Shown: positions 43,388 to 61,854 of the stretch, one piece after another
Numbering within the stretch: position 1 is the stretch's first letter
Layout: each line of letters starts with the position of its first letter
Origin: Jacaranda mimosifolia
Lineage: Eukaryota > Streptophyta > Magnoliopsida > Lamiales > Bignoniaceae
Assembly (NCBI GenBank): GCA_018894105.1
Contig: CM032117.1
Location: 1,143,501 to 1,207,500 of the forward strand
Direction of reading: 5' to 3'
DNA length: 64,000 nt
Made by a program: the position numbers and the translations under genes
Notes under the pieces: generated by a model
The model's database searches: none
What the model saw: the letters and a program-made list of their open reading frames with translations, nothing else
Told to the model about the DNA's origin: nothing

Positions 43388-43435
<48 letters not shown>

Positions 43436-43735
43436 CATATGTATACACACATATATATATACACACACCTTGTATCGTGTGACGAGGTTTTTCCACTTGC
43501 ACTTGCACTGCTCGGCGCTTCTGTTGTAACCCTTTTCTTTCATCCGGGTGGAGATCACTTCCCACAAAACCTTATTACGTTTGGTTTCCATGAAAGTCGG
43601 GTCGAGCTCGGCCCGAATAACCAAGAAATCCCGGGTTTCCTGGATACTCCATTGAGGAAACCTATCTCCACTACTACCCGTATCAATACTCACAGAGTAC
43701 TGATGATGGAGCTGCTGATGGTGCCCCTGATCCAT
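42539..43735 (-). CDS. Trihelix transcription factor, GT-3a/GT-3b type; 2 exons
   Basis: Nuclear DNA-binding protein of the GT family. Exons 43735-43469 and 43117-42539; 846 nt, 281 residues. The trihelix (Myb/SANT-like) domain spans about residues 27-105: FPQWSIQETRDFLVIRAELD, then NKVLWEVISTRMKEKGY, RSAEQCKCKWKNLVTRYK, and after the intron QQFPFYNELQTIFATRMQR. An acidic stretch (SSDEEDENEDSEGE) precedes the basic nuclear localisation signal PKKKRKMK (160-167). The C-terminal 90 residues are a Glu/Arg-rich coiled coil (EEFMKQQMQMEMQWLK through RRWREREEQRKIREEARAEK), the family's dimerisation region. Upstream lie an as-1-like pair of TGACG motifs and a G-box/RY cluster, listed separately. The intron carries long CA and GT runs. 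GT-3a rather than GT-3b is a judgement from memory of the families. Confidence 0.92.
43225..43434. repeat. Complementary (AC)12 and (GT)20 microsatellites in GT-3a-like intron
   Basis: (AC)12 at 43225-43248 and (GT)20 at 43395-43434 (interrupted just before by a TT). Each is flanked by ATATAT runs. They are inverse complements about 145 bases apart inside a 351-base intron. Confidence 0.9.
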
Positions 43736-44200
43736 ATATATACTATTAATAGGTTTCAGATGAAAAATTAAAGAGAAAGAGAAGGGATTTGGTGGAAAGG
43801 AAAACTTGAGAAAAAGGGTTTGGTTGTGTTATTATATGGAAAGGGTGGTGTGAAAATATAGTGTGAAAAACTGGAAAAAAAAAAAAAAGAAACAATAAAA
43901 TTCTTTTCCTTTCCAAATGAAAAAGAAATGTTTTTCAGTTATTTTTTTAGCCTATCTGTCCCAAAAATGAAAGGAAAAATAAAAATTTCTCTTTCTCTAT
44001 CATTCTTTCTTTTTTTCTTCTTCAGCACAGTTTTCTCTTCCCCTGTCTGTCTCATCCCTCTACGCGGAAACTGATTTTCCCTTTAATAATTAATATATAT
44101 TTTTAGCAGTCGTTAATAGTTATTTCTTTTTTGAAAACTACATAAATATCTGCAGCTAATTCTTTTTGGGCCATCCACATTTGTTCATATTGCGTCCTGG

Positions 44201-44216
44201 TGACGTCATGCTGACG
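44201..44216. promoter_or_regulatory. as-1-like tandem TGACG element upstream of the GT-3a-like gene
   Basis: TGACGTCA at 44201-44208 followed by CTGACG at 44211-44216, so two TGACG motifs start 11 bases apart, close to the spacing of the as-1 element bound by TGA-class bZIP factors. It lies 466 bp upstream of the GT-3a-like ATG. Regulation of that gene is inferred from position only. Confidence 0.5.
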
Positions 44217-44642
44217 GGGTGGAGAAAGAGGTCAGAGGAAGAAATTTGTTTGATTTGTGTTCTTGGTGGGGAGTGGGGGCTTTATTCTCCATCGGACCAC
44301 ACCACCAGTTGTAATACTTGTACCACAAGCTTTTATTTCCTCAAACTTAATTAGTTATATATCATGATTTTATTATTTGTTATAATATTATTTTCTTGTT
44401 AATTAACAATTAATATCTCCCACAACTAGAATTATATAATATGTACGTATATGAGCCTGTGCATGGGCATGTTTAATAGAAGAATTGAATAATATATTTG
44501 AAATATGAGAAAAGAATACCGACAACTTGAAAGAGAATGCAAATAAATTTTCAACCTCCAAACAGTAATAATTTAGAATTTAATTTTTGTCTCAGCTCAT
44601 CTTAATCTTAACAATAAATCAATCTAATATTTTAATTAGTAC

Positions 44643-45050
44643 TGATTAATTAATTGAGCGACATCGCTTTTACACTTATAAAGGATTCTGATCGTATGTG
44701 TGTAAATAAAAAATTTAAAAAATTAATAACTTAATTGTGAGATTAATGGATTCATATTAGCATAATTAATTAGTAGGAAAATTAAGAGAAATATAATTAA
44801 TTAGTAGGAAAATTTACAACAAATTTATAAATTCAATCATTAAATCAAGAAGATTAGTCTTACAATAAATTAATAGAATATGAATATCAAATTAAATAAG
44901 ATAGAAGTACAAACTCCAAAAGACCACTACTAAGAGACACACATAAGGTGTACACAAAGATGTCAATTCAACTTGAATACGAGACCTCCCACATAATCAC
45001 GGAGACTTTATGCTACTGAACTACAAGCCACTTGACATTTCCTATAGAAA
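44643..45050. mobile_element. SINE-like fragments
   Basis: 44643-44700 resembles the start of the 40232 copy (shared GATTAATTA, then TTTTACACTTATAAA). On the minus strand, 45050-44937 reads GTAGTTCAGTAGCATAAAG (box A-like) and AGGTCTCGTATTCAAGTT (box B-like) about 33 bases apart, as in tRNA-derived SINEs. Ends were not resolved. Confidence 0.4.
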
Positions 45051-45178
45051 AGTATACAAAGCATTATATCTATTTGTTGATATAATTATTTAATCTTCCA
45101 ACTTTTTCATATATTTAGGGTGGCATTTTTATAAAATGATTATTGTTCTAATCCAATACGCGGCATTCTGTCATGTCC

Positions 45179-45224
45179 CACGTGCGGTGGCCTACCACGT
45201 CCCTCCACGTGTCATGCATGCATG
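45179..45224. promoter_or_regulatory. G-box/ABRE and RY-repeat cluster
   Basis: Within 46 bp: CACGTG at 45179-45184, ACGT core at 45197-45200 (ACCACGTCC), CACGTG at 45206-45211, and CATGCATGCATG (overlapping RY motifs) at 45213-45224. It sits in a GC-rich island in AT-rich surroundings, 1.44 kb upstream of the GT-3a-like ATG. The combination is typical of bZIP plus B3-factor targets such as seed/ABA enhancers. Confidence 0.55.
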
Positions 45225-46747
45225 ACTGCAGATTTGAAAATGTGGGTCCCCTTTATTGCTTTGTTCACACCAACGCGGCACCGGTATGACTTCTTTCCGC
45301 TGTATTCGTTCCTTCCCAGGTTTGATTTTGTTAATCTATTGAGTATATATTGACTATATTGCCTTGTCTTCCACCTCTCGAATGATAACGCATTTGCCCT
45401 AACTTTATGGAGGTGCTACATCTCCATTATTATATAAATGTAACAAAAAAAATTTGAAATTCAAAAGCATTAAATAGGTCCTAATTTTTTTATTTACACA
45501 TAACACCAAGGGTTATTGATATGTATTAACAATATTTATAAACCAATTAAGCCCTTTCCTAACTTCATTTATTTGAGTTCTTTTAATTAAAATTTTACTT
45601 GGGTTACAAGAATTAATCTATTAATTCAACAAAAAATCACTATGTTTTAGTCATATTTGATATGTTGATATAGTTCAATATATGTGATATACTTCAAATT
45701 TTACTTATTGACAAAACATACAAATTAATCAAATTGCTGAAGTTAAGTTTCCGTACATATGGCTAGACATCTTTTCCAAGTGATAAAATGGTAAAAAGAA
45801 TTGTTTTACTTCTATAATGACTCGAGTTCAACTTCCAAACAGTCATGTCTCGAAAACAATTTAAGGTAACATTAATTGAATTGATGTACAAATTTTTTGT
45901 CTTCTGCTTCTTACAGGTCAAAATTAAAAATATTATAACAGATAACTTCTCAAAATAACCTAAAACAGATAAAATTGGTAAAAGAAATTAATATTATGAG
46001 GTTACAAAGATTCTAATTGGAAAGTGATAATGCATGAGTGATGTTGATTCTTGAAAGGGATATATCTTGTTCATAACTTGGACCTTTGCATTATGGTAAA
46101 TTTGGTCTTTTTGATGTACGTCGTGTAGTACAAAAAATTTCTTTGCTCACCTTGGCTTCCATTTGACTCTTATGTGCAACATCCCATTTTTCTTCTCTAC
46201 CGTAGAAATTGTTGTTCAAGTTTAAAAAAAAGGTAGGACATTTGACTTAATGTTGAGGACCACATGGATGAACATTCTTGTTGACAATCCCACAAAAAAC
46301 ATGTGTTTTTCTATAGTTTAGCAATAATATTTACTTATTTTGTATAAACAAAATTCAATAAAACTACCTTGCAGATCAAATTGAATGCTCAAACTTCGAA
46401 GCTCTAGAGTTAGGGTACACGTCAAAAGTGTTTTCAATTTTTTTTCAAATGAATCAAAATGAACTAAGATGGGTTAACCATGACTCTGTGTCGGACACTA
46501 CTATTGGGCTATTTGGGCCACGCCAAATTTGATCAAGCATCGTTTGGTAGATTGTAGGCTAAACAATTACTAGGATTAGCCTTTGAAATTGGCCTTTTGG
46601 GCCTAGGACCAACAACATAATTGAGATGGTGTCCAAACCAATAAGAAATAGCTGGCTATGGTACGGAGTCTGATCAGTGGTCTGCAACATTGTCCTATTA
46701 AACAAGCCACCTACTTATATTTCAAGAAAATTATATTTGAATATATA

Positions 46748-47320
46748 TAGGGGTGTTCACAGTGCGATTTAATTCGATTTTAAGAAAAATCTCAATAGAA
46801 TCAAATTAATCGATTTTGGCATAAGATCAATCATTCGATTTGGTTCAATATAGAAAATCAAACCAAACCAAACCAATCAAATTCAGTTTGGTTCGATTTT
46901 TTGATTTTTCTTAATTTCAAATCTCAAATATAGATGAAACAAAATCCATTACATCTCTCCTGTAAATTCACTTGCAAAATCCATTTTGTGCGCGGCATAT
47001 GGACCTTGTCTTTTACCATTAGAAGGAAAACATAATCTAAGAAAGAGAAGAGAGAATTAAGTTAAAAATTGAGCTTGGGTAGAAGGGAAATAAGTAAAAA
47101 ATTGGGGTATTTTTGGCAAAACATATAAAAATAGAGATTTGAGTAATATATTATCGGTTCAGTTCTGACTTTGCCAATCAAAAATCAAACCAAACCGTTC
47201 GATTTTTTAATTTTTAAACTAAAAAAATTTGATTAAATTGTCTTTTTTTTTTATCAATTTTTGATTTTTTCGGCCAATTTAATCGATTTTGTTCTGGTTG
47301 GTTTGGTTTTGCGTGTCTAA
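46748..47320. mobile_element. hAT-like MITE relic
   Basis: Begins TAGGGGTGTTCACAGTGCG and continues with repeated CGATTTGGTTC/AAACCAAACC blocks that recur inverted near the right end (GGTTGGTTTGGTTTTGCG). The right terminus has decayed (GTGTCTAA) and no target duplication is visible. Its start is a common one for plant hAT-type MITEs. Confidence 0.55.
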
Positions 47321-49001
47321 TGAAAAAGTTTCGCTAAATTCAATTAAAATACCATCAACTTTAAGAACATAATAGAATAGAACACACTTAACACGCCATT
47401 AGCCAATTTCACGAGTTCTCTTGGCCAAAGTAAAAAAAGAACGACAGGTCGAAAAGGTCATTGGACTTTGAAGACTAATAGAACTTCTATTTCCAACAAA
47501 AATACATAACAATCCAGTCAATAAAATATGCCCCATTGAAATTACCAGCATTGCTGAGCCTGATATCCACAAGTACAATGAGTAAGCAGATAGATCATAA
47601 GTGTTGCCTAATCTTTTACCAACACACAGAAGAAAGTACTCCTTTTGTCAAGGGATTTACACAAAAAAGTACAGTATGCATTAGACCAGTTTTCATCCTT
47701 TTCAAGCCGTCCAGTTACCTACAGGAAGTAGGGACTCATAATGGTTTTTAACCTAACTGCACTGGCCGCCGAGATTTTAGCAACATTGGCTGATATTTTC
47801 TTGCCAACAAACAATAATTACCTTTTGTTGACTAGGTTGTTTTGGATTCACTCAACACAATTAAACAACGTGGATATTTTCATAATTTGAGTTATTGAAA
47901 ATTTTGTTCTAATTTGAATTGAATTTAAGTTTGACCGAATTCAAATTCAAAGACATGTTAATATTGCCAGAGTTGCTTAGCAAAAATGACGGTATTTGAG
48001 AGTAAAACGGCACATATTATAAATAGTACTAGTCGGATTTCACATAAAAAAAACGTGACTGTAAAGCTATATATAGTAGTACCAACTAAGATGTCTTGAC
48101 GGCTTCACCAATATTGACTTGAATGAATAAATGGGGCTCCAACATAATCGGTCTTATTTCATGATATATCATTTAATTATGAATATTTTTAAATTTTCAC
48201 GTCATGTTTAGATAACAGTGACACTCATACTCCATTTTCATATAAGATATGATGTTACCAAGACAAATAAATTTAGTAAAATATTAACTAACAGTAGTGC
48301 TCGTATTTGCTATTTATATATTCTCTAATTAAAATGAAATTAAACTTCAATAAATATAAGAAATGTGAGAAGTTTGAATCAAGTCCAACTCGATCAATAT
48401 AATTTGAAAAAAAAAAAAAAAAACAAGGATAATTTTACAAACTATGTTTGAACATGAGAGTAAGAAATTAAACAACTCCCAACCCACCCACGCCCAAAAT
48501 AAAATAAAATAAAGCATAAAAAAAAAAAAAGAAGCAAACTAGTCTATTAGTTAGTATAAAACAAAGAAGAGAGACAACATGATCCCTACATATCAATTGC
48601 TTGCAAATAAAAGGGACAACACATGGCATCTTTTCTTCTTAATTTCCGCAAACACTTTCTTTTCGTAAGGTTTCAAGCATAAGTGCCCTTCTTTAAGCCC
48701 CTTTTTTGTTTATTGATTCCTTGTTGGTGAATACAGATGCATTTGATGCTATGATCCAACTCCAAGGGCGGCATATGACACCAAAATGTTATCATTAGAC
48801 TATGGTCATTGCTTTTTATAGGATTTATGTATGTTCTTTTTGACAAAGGAAGAAATCTGAGGATTGACTGTCTGGTCCAAGATAAGACCAAGACCATAAT
48901 GTCTCATCTTATGATTTAATGAGTTTATTTACTATTTTATTGGTCCCCCACAAACAAATAATTTGAGTTTTAAATTAACATAAAGTTTAAAGTCAAATTA
49001 A

Positions 49002-49320
49002 GAGGGTATTCGGCTAAACTTATTTAAAACATTTTATAAGCTTATACATTTTATAAGATGTTTTTGGAGCTTATAAGATGTTAATAATGACAATTTTGTA
49101 ATTAAAATGATTAAAAATAAATGAGTTTGTTAAGATCTTAAAAACAAGTTAAGGTCTCCTTATTTTTTTTAAAAGAGCTTATAAGTTCATAATATCTTAT
49201 TTTAGAATCTTGTAAGCTCTTTATTTTAAAAAAACTACCAAATACTTTTTATCAATTTATAAACTTTTAAACATATTATAAGATATTTTGAGGAGCTTAT
49301 AAGCTCACCCAAACACCCTC
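49002..49320. mobile_element. Tourist-like MITE with TTAA/TTA duplication
   Basis: 319 bp flanked by TTAA at 48998-49001 and 49321-49324. Ends GAGGGTATTCGGCTAAACTT and, inverted, GAGGGTGTTTGGGTGAGCTT. The interior is built of alternating TTATAAG and CTTATAA motifs. The GGGTGTTTGG end and TTA-type target are classic for PIF/Harbinger-derived Tourist elements. Confidence 0.8.
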
Positions 49321-50240
49321 TTAAGTCTGTATCTATCGACGATGATTTTTATTAGACATGTTATAGTTAGAATTTCACCTTTCTTCTTTCAAAATTATTC
49401 AAAAGAGAATTAAATACTTCGAGTTTGAATGTGAATTGAATATTCTCGAACGGTTCTTTTACAAAAGAATTTTAAATTATTGAGATGAGCTTTAATTTGT
49501 GAAAGTTTCAAAATAAAAATATTGAAACAAAAGAAATATTTGTCAATTCTTAATGCTTGGTTCAATGGATGGGAACTTATGAGGATTATGCATTCTTCTT
49601 TTGCTTTGACTCATTTGACTATGTGATAAACAAATGTAAATCAACATTTGGTGGGTCACAAATCATGACTTGTTTGAACTTTTCACATCAATTTTATCAT
49701 TCTAAACCCTCACTTTGAGAGTTTAATGATGTGATTAGATCTTATCAATGCCTCCCAATAAAGTTGCAAGGAGCTTATAGGAAATCTTTAAAGATTTATT
49801 TTATAGATAATTGGATGACAAATTACATTTCATAAAAGAAAAACACAATTTGAAAAAAAAAACAGAAAAAGAACCTAAAAGTCGCTTTTCAAACTGGCGT
49901 TTCTATTTTGACGTTTTCTAAATAGCGATTTTAGATTAAAAAATGGCACCAGCTGCAGGGGGGAATACGGAATTAGGCACGAGGGCAGCACCGGAAAAGC
50001 CAGCCGCTCGCCAACTCACTGTTTCCAACCCCTGTCCTTTTGCTTAACCGACAAACTAATTTTAGAAATATTAGAAAAAGAAAAAAGAAAAAGAAAAAGA
50101 AATTCACACACAACATATATTCGTTGACGAATATTTTAATCCAAAAAAATAATAAATTCAAAAAATATCTCTCTCTACAAAAGCATCTGAACCGTTACAG
50201 TACCTACTTCTATTTGCAGAGTGCACCCCACCCCTCACCC

Positions 50241-50246
<6 letters not shown>

Positions 50247-50271
<25 letters not shown>

Positions 50272-50425
50272 TCCCTCACTCAGAAATTCACTCATTCTGT
50301 GTGAAAAATCACACACATTATCGTTCCTGAGCTCTCCTTTACTTTCTCCTGAGGTTTAGGGTTTCACAGCCCCGTCATGTGAGGAGCATAGCAGCAGCTG
50401 CTGCACATAGGGTTAGGGTTTTGCT
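50247..50425 (+). promoter_or_regulatory. CPK13-like 5' leader: (CA)12 run and two telo-box motifs
   Basis: (CA)12 at 50247-50270 lies in a C/T-rich stretch. TTAGGGTTT occurs at about 50356-50364 and again in GGGTTAGGGTTTTG at about 50410-50423; this is the telo-box (AAACCCTAA), common near start sites of plant housekeeping and growth genes. The transcription start is not determined. Confidence 0.5.
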
Positions 50426-50459
50426 TGATTGAGAAATCTCTGGTGAAGTCGTGATTTGG

Positions 50460-58181
<7,722 letters not shown>

Positions 58182-60490
58182 ATATACACGAGTTAACTGT
58201 TTCTCTCATCTGTATGAGTTACAAAGTTGTTGCCCATATGTGTTGAACTTCCCTTCATTATCATTATTGCGGCCTTTGTTGTATGAATGGGGTTCCAATT
58301 TACTGGTGGCTTGTGAGGATCATGGATGAGGCAAGTACATTTGACTAGCATCTTCAAGCTGTTGATTTAGTAAAGCACAAGGCCTTATAGTCCCCAAGTA
58401 TGCCTTGTTTGATCCTATTCTCTTATCTCTTTCATCATCTCGAATTGTTTCTTGTTGACAGATGAAATGAGATATTTGGTACTGTAGTAAATAGCTATGT
58501 CAAAGAACTAGCTCTTGAATGCACAACAGTTTGTGCAGAATGATTTTTCTTTTCTTGGTTTTTCCACTTTGTAGACTAGGACATGGTTGTGTGCATTGTT
58601 AAACTACCATTTGCAGATTTACGTTTTTCTTAATTATTTTTTCACGATAAAAGATTTTTTGATGCTTTAAGTTTTTGTTTACAGCTTTATTATTCAGACC
58701 ATTTCGATAAAAGAGAGAGATGTGACCTCTTAAGATTTGAATTCTTGATCTTGTTCCTCCATTCTCGCCTATCTTTTCTCTCCTCTCACTTGTCCTGACC
58801 AACTTTGTGAAGAGTGGAAAACTATAATCTGTTGGTCTCTCCTGTGGCTGTATGATATGCTAGACAATGCTGGTCGTGCTGCAGGGATTGTCATGGCTTG
58901 ATGTTCTCTTTTGAAGTTTGGCCAACCCCAATATTCCTTGCTGCACACTCTCACCTAACTTCATGGTCACATTGAGCATTGTCTTCCCTGCGGATTCAAT
59001 TTTTGTTCCATGCTTTATGATGGTTCTCTTTGTTTGTTGACTGTTTTTATTGTTATATGCAAATTTATTCTGCTCCAAAGGTTAAAATATAACTTTTAAA
59101 AATTAGTGTCCATCGCTTTGCATGATGCTTTCTGCCACCACTCAAAGCTTTTTCGTCTTTAATTCTATGTATGCTTCTCTCTTCTGTGCCTTCACTACCG
59201 TGTTTGATTGCCCAGATTGACCTCCGGCTGTTTGGCTTGAAGTTGCTATGTGCTATCAGCCTTTACTATCTTAGCTTGGTCATCTCTCTCATTTATAGGT
59301 GTGGAAACAATTAGCTTTAGTCATTCGTCCTTCTACTATCCATTGTGCTAATTTTATTGCCCTGGGTTGGCCTGTCGCTTAGATGTACCCTCTTTTGGTG
59401 CGACATGGAAATTTCACTCTTTTGAGAAGGGAAAATCTAGATGGCTGTACAAAGTTTACTTGCTTTTGCTCTTCCTTGCATTTGAAACGTGTTTACTGAT
59501 GGAAAACAAGTTAAAAAGAAGATAACCGAAACTCCTCCTCCCCCCTATTTTCTCCTAGGGTATGGAGTGATGTCTCGTCTGTCTCCCCTCATTGTAACAT
59601 CGTAAGAGCCAATTTGCAAAGTCTCGGAGCAAGCTGTAACTGTATAATTGGCTCTTTGATATTTCCCTTTGTTGTCATCTGCTCATTGCTTTGTTTTTCC
59701 ATTGGTTAGTTTGAAAGAATGGTCCTCATTGATTTTGGTTGGTTTGAAAGTATGATCCCTATCAGTTCAACTTCCTTTGGGCAGTATTATTTTGATTATT
59801 TTGGACATGCGTTGTGTCATGGATGATGATTCTGACTAAAGCCCACATACTAGGCAAAGGAACCGGAGGATTTGTCTTGGTTTCCTTATCTTTTGCATTA
59901 TTGCTATCTTTTCCTTTTTGCTTGGTGCATTATTATTTTGGTTCTTTTCAGACCCCTTTTAGTCTTTTGCCCTCGTATATATCTAAGATAATTTTGACAA
60001 ACTCTTCTGGCCAAAGGGGTGATTTATCAGTTGGTAGTTATCACATACGGAAGTGACATCAAAGGATGTATCTTGATTTATATTTTTCTATATAGACCAC
60101 TGTGTTTGGATCCTCCATCATCAAAGTTGCGTTTTTCCTCCTGATTTAACACATTTCTCTGGACTTTTCCTTCTCATGAGTAAAGACACGTCCCTTGATT
60201 GTGGATTGAGACATTGTGTGGCGTGTCTTTTTCTTGCTTGCATGCACATGTACAGATCTTGTAATCAAGGCAAAGACTAATGTTCCTCCAATTGATAGCT
60301 GACGAGTTTTTGGTCCATAGTTTGTTTTTACTTTTTAATGATATATTATGCAAAGACTATTATAGGTTCTTTATTTATTTATTTCTTTACAAAAACTCTT
60401 ATAGGTTCTTAGGAAGTGAATAGTAATTGAATTGATCAGTGCCATGAACTTTCAACTGTTGTTGGAATTGGATAATATGAAATGACTGAT

Positions 60491-60728
60491 GATGCTATAC
60501 GTGTTTAAATCTGCATTTGAAAGCTGGATTGGGTTTTTGAAATTTTCCTTTCTTTTTCTTTTTCTTCTTCTTATTCTTCTTCTTCCCCTTGGATAATGAG
60601 ATAAGGATTTATATGATGATGCTATACGTGTTTAAATCTGCATCTGAAAGCAGGCTTGGGGTTTTTAAATATTCCATTCTTTTTCTTCTTCTTCTTCCCT
60701 TTGGATAATGAGATAAGGATATATATGG
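60491..60728 (+). repeat. Tandem duplication, 126-bp period, with CTT-rich tract
   Basis: TGATGCTATACGTGTTTAAA starts at 60491 and 60617; each unit continues to a (TTC)n-rich tract and then TTGGATAATGAGATAAGGAT. The two units differ at a few positions and in length of the pyrimidine tract. Confidence 0.85.
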
Positions 60729-61426
60729 AGAATCAAATCGTTGTCGGATATCAGTATATTAAAAAAATATATTATTTTTGTTATTTTCTTCTTCCCCAAA
60801 TAGAATGGGGGTTCAATTTTGCTACACATATACTCCCCTACCGGATAAGTCGATTGTTGATGCGGCTGCTTCAGAAGGGCCGGAAGTACAGAACTCAACA
60901 GCTCAATTTTTGTTCTCTTATGTTTCGAGGATATAAATTCTGAACCACATCCTATTTTTTTATAGCATACAAACAAAAGAAATTTATGTAGTCTGTGACC
61001 CTTATATCTCTAGCCCATCAAAATAAATAAACCTATTCAATTCACAGATTTCACATCAAGATATTGTGAAATACTAATTCTATTATAATTCCATTTTGTT
61101 TTAAAAAAATTAACATAAATGAAAGAAACTGTTACACTATTCTACCAACATTCATAGCATTAAGTCGTGTCATTGTCAATACGCTGTCAATTTACATAGT
61201 ATTAAAATGAGAAAATCAACGAGTCCAAAAACACATTTAAAGTATGTGCGTGTATTATTCTAATCATTAAGAAGTCGGCAAGTGAGCCCCATATTGTTCT
61301 AAATGTGTCATTGAAAAGTCGGCAGTTAGGCAGTGCACACTCACTTTCATTTGAGCCCAACATTATAGAAACATATATAAAGAGGCATTTTAGCTGTCTA
61401 AGAATCTTGTAGATCTAATTGACTAT

Positions 61427-61854
61427 GGGAATGTTTGGTTATGTTTTGGGGGTGATTATGATATATGTTTTGGAGAAATGAACTTTGAGAGTGGAGTTGA
61501 GGAATATGAAAGTAGTATTAGAGACTGTGATGAATGTTTTTGATATTTTGGGGAAATAAGTAGAAAATATTTGGGGGATTTAATATGTTTGTTTATGTTA
61601 TTTTTTTATTGTAACTGTCAAATCAATACTTTTTTTGTTGGGTGTTTAGGGTAAAAATAGAATTGAGTCATGTTTTTTATCGTAAAAATAATAATAAAGT
61701 ATATATATATGTATATATAGAAAAATTGGGAGTTTTGGGGATAATAAATAATAGATAAGGGTATTTTGGAAAAACACAGTTTGATATTTTGAAAGAAAAA
61801 TAGATGCTTGTTTTTGAGAATTTTGTTTGGCAAGATATAACCAAAAATACTCCC
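61427..61854 (+). mobile_element. MITE, best-preserved copy of the three-copy family
   Basis: 428 bp. Left end GGGAATGTTTGGTTATGTTT; right end inverted GGGAGTATTTTTGGTTATAT. TAT at 61424-61426 and 61855-61857 may be the target duplication. Internal blocks match 5103-5556 and 36248-36546 in the same orientation. Confidence 0.75.

Larger units (their letters stand above)
43736..50459. other. 6.7-kb spacer between GT-3a-like and CPK13-like genes (divergent)
   Basis: Both flanking genes read away from this spacer, so it holds two promoters. Besides the cis-element clusters, SINE-like pieces, an hAT-like relic (46748) and a Tourist-like MITE (49002), I see no gene. Short open frames near 47536 and 48673 have no recognisable domains. 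Near 45778-45860 another SINE-like stretch has TGATAAAATGGTAAAAAG and CTCGAGTTCAACTTCC as possible boxes. Confidence 0.55.

Noticed and set aside
47536..48897. Short open frames at 47536-47751 and 48673-48897
   Set aside because: No recognisable domain, no codon-use or splice support, in AT-rich spacer next to MITE relics.
59814..60056. Hydrophobic 80-codon plus-strand open frame after the kinase gene
   Set aside because: T-rich sequence gives Leu/Phe-rich frames by chance; no start context, domain or splice partner found.
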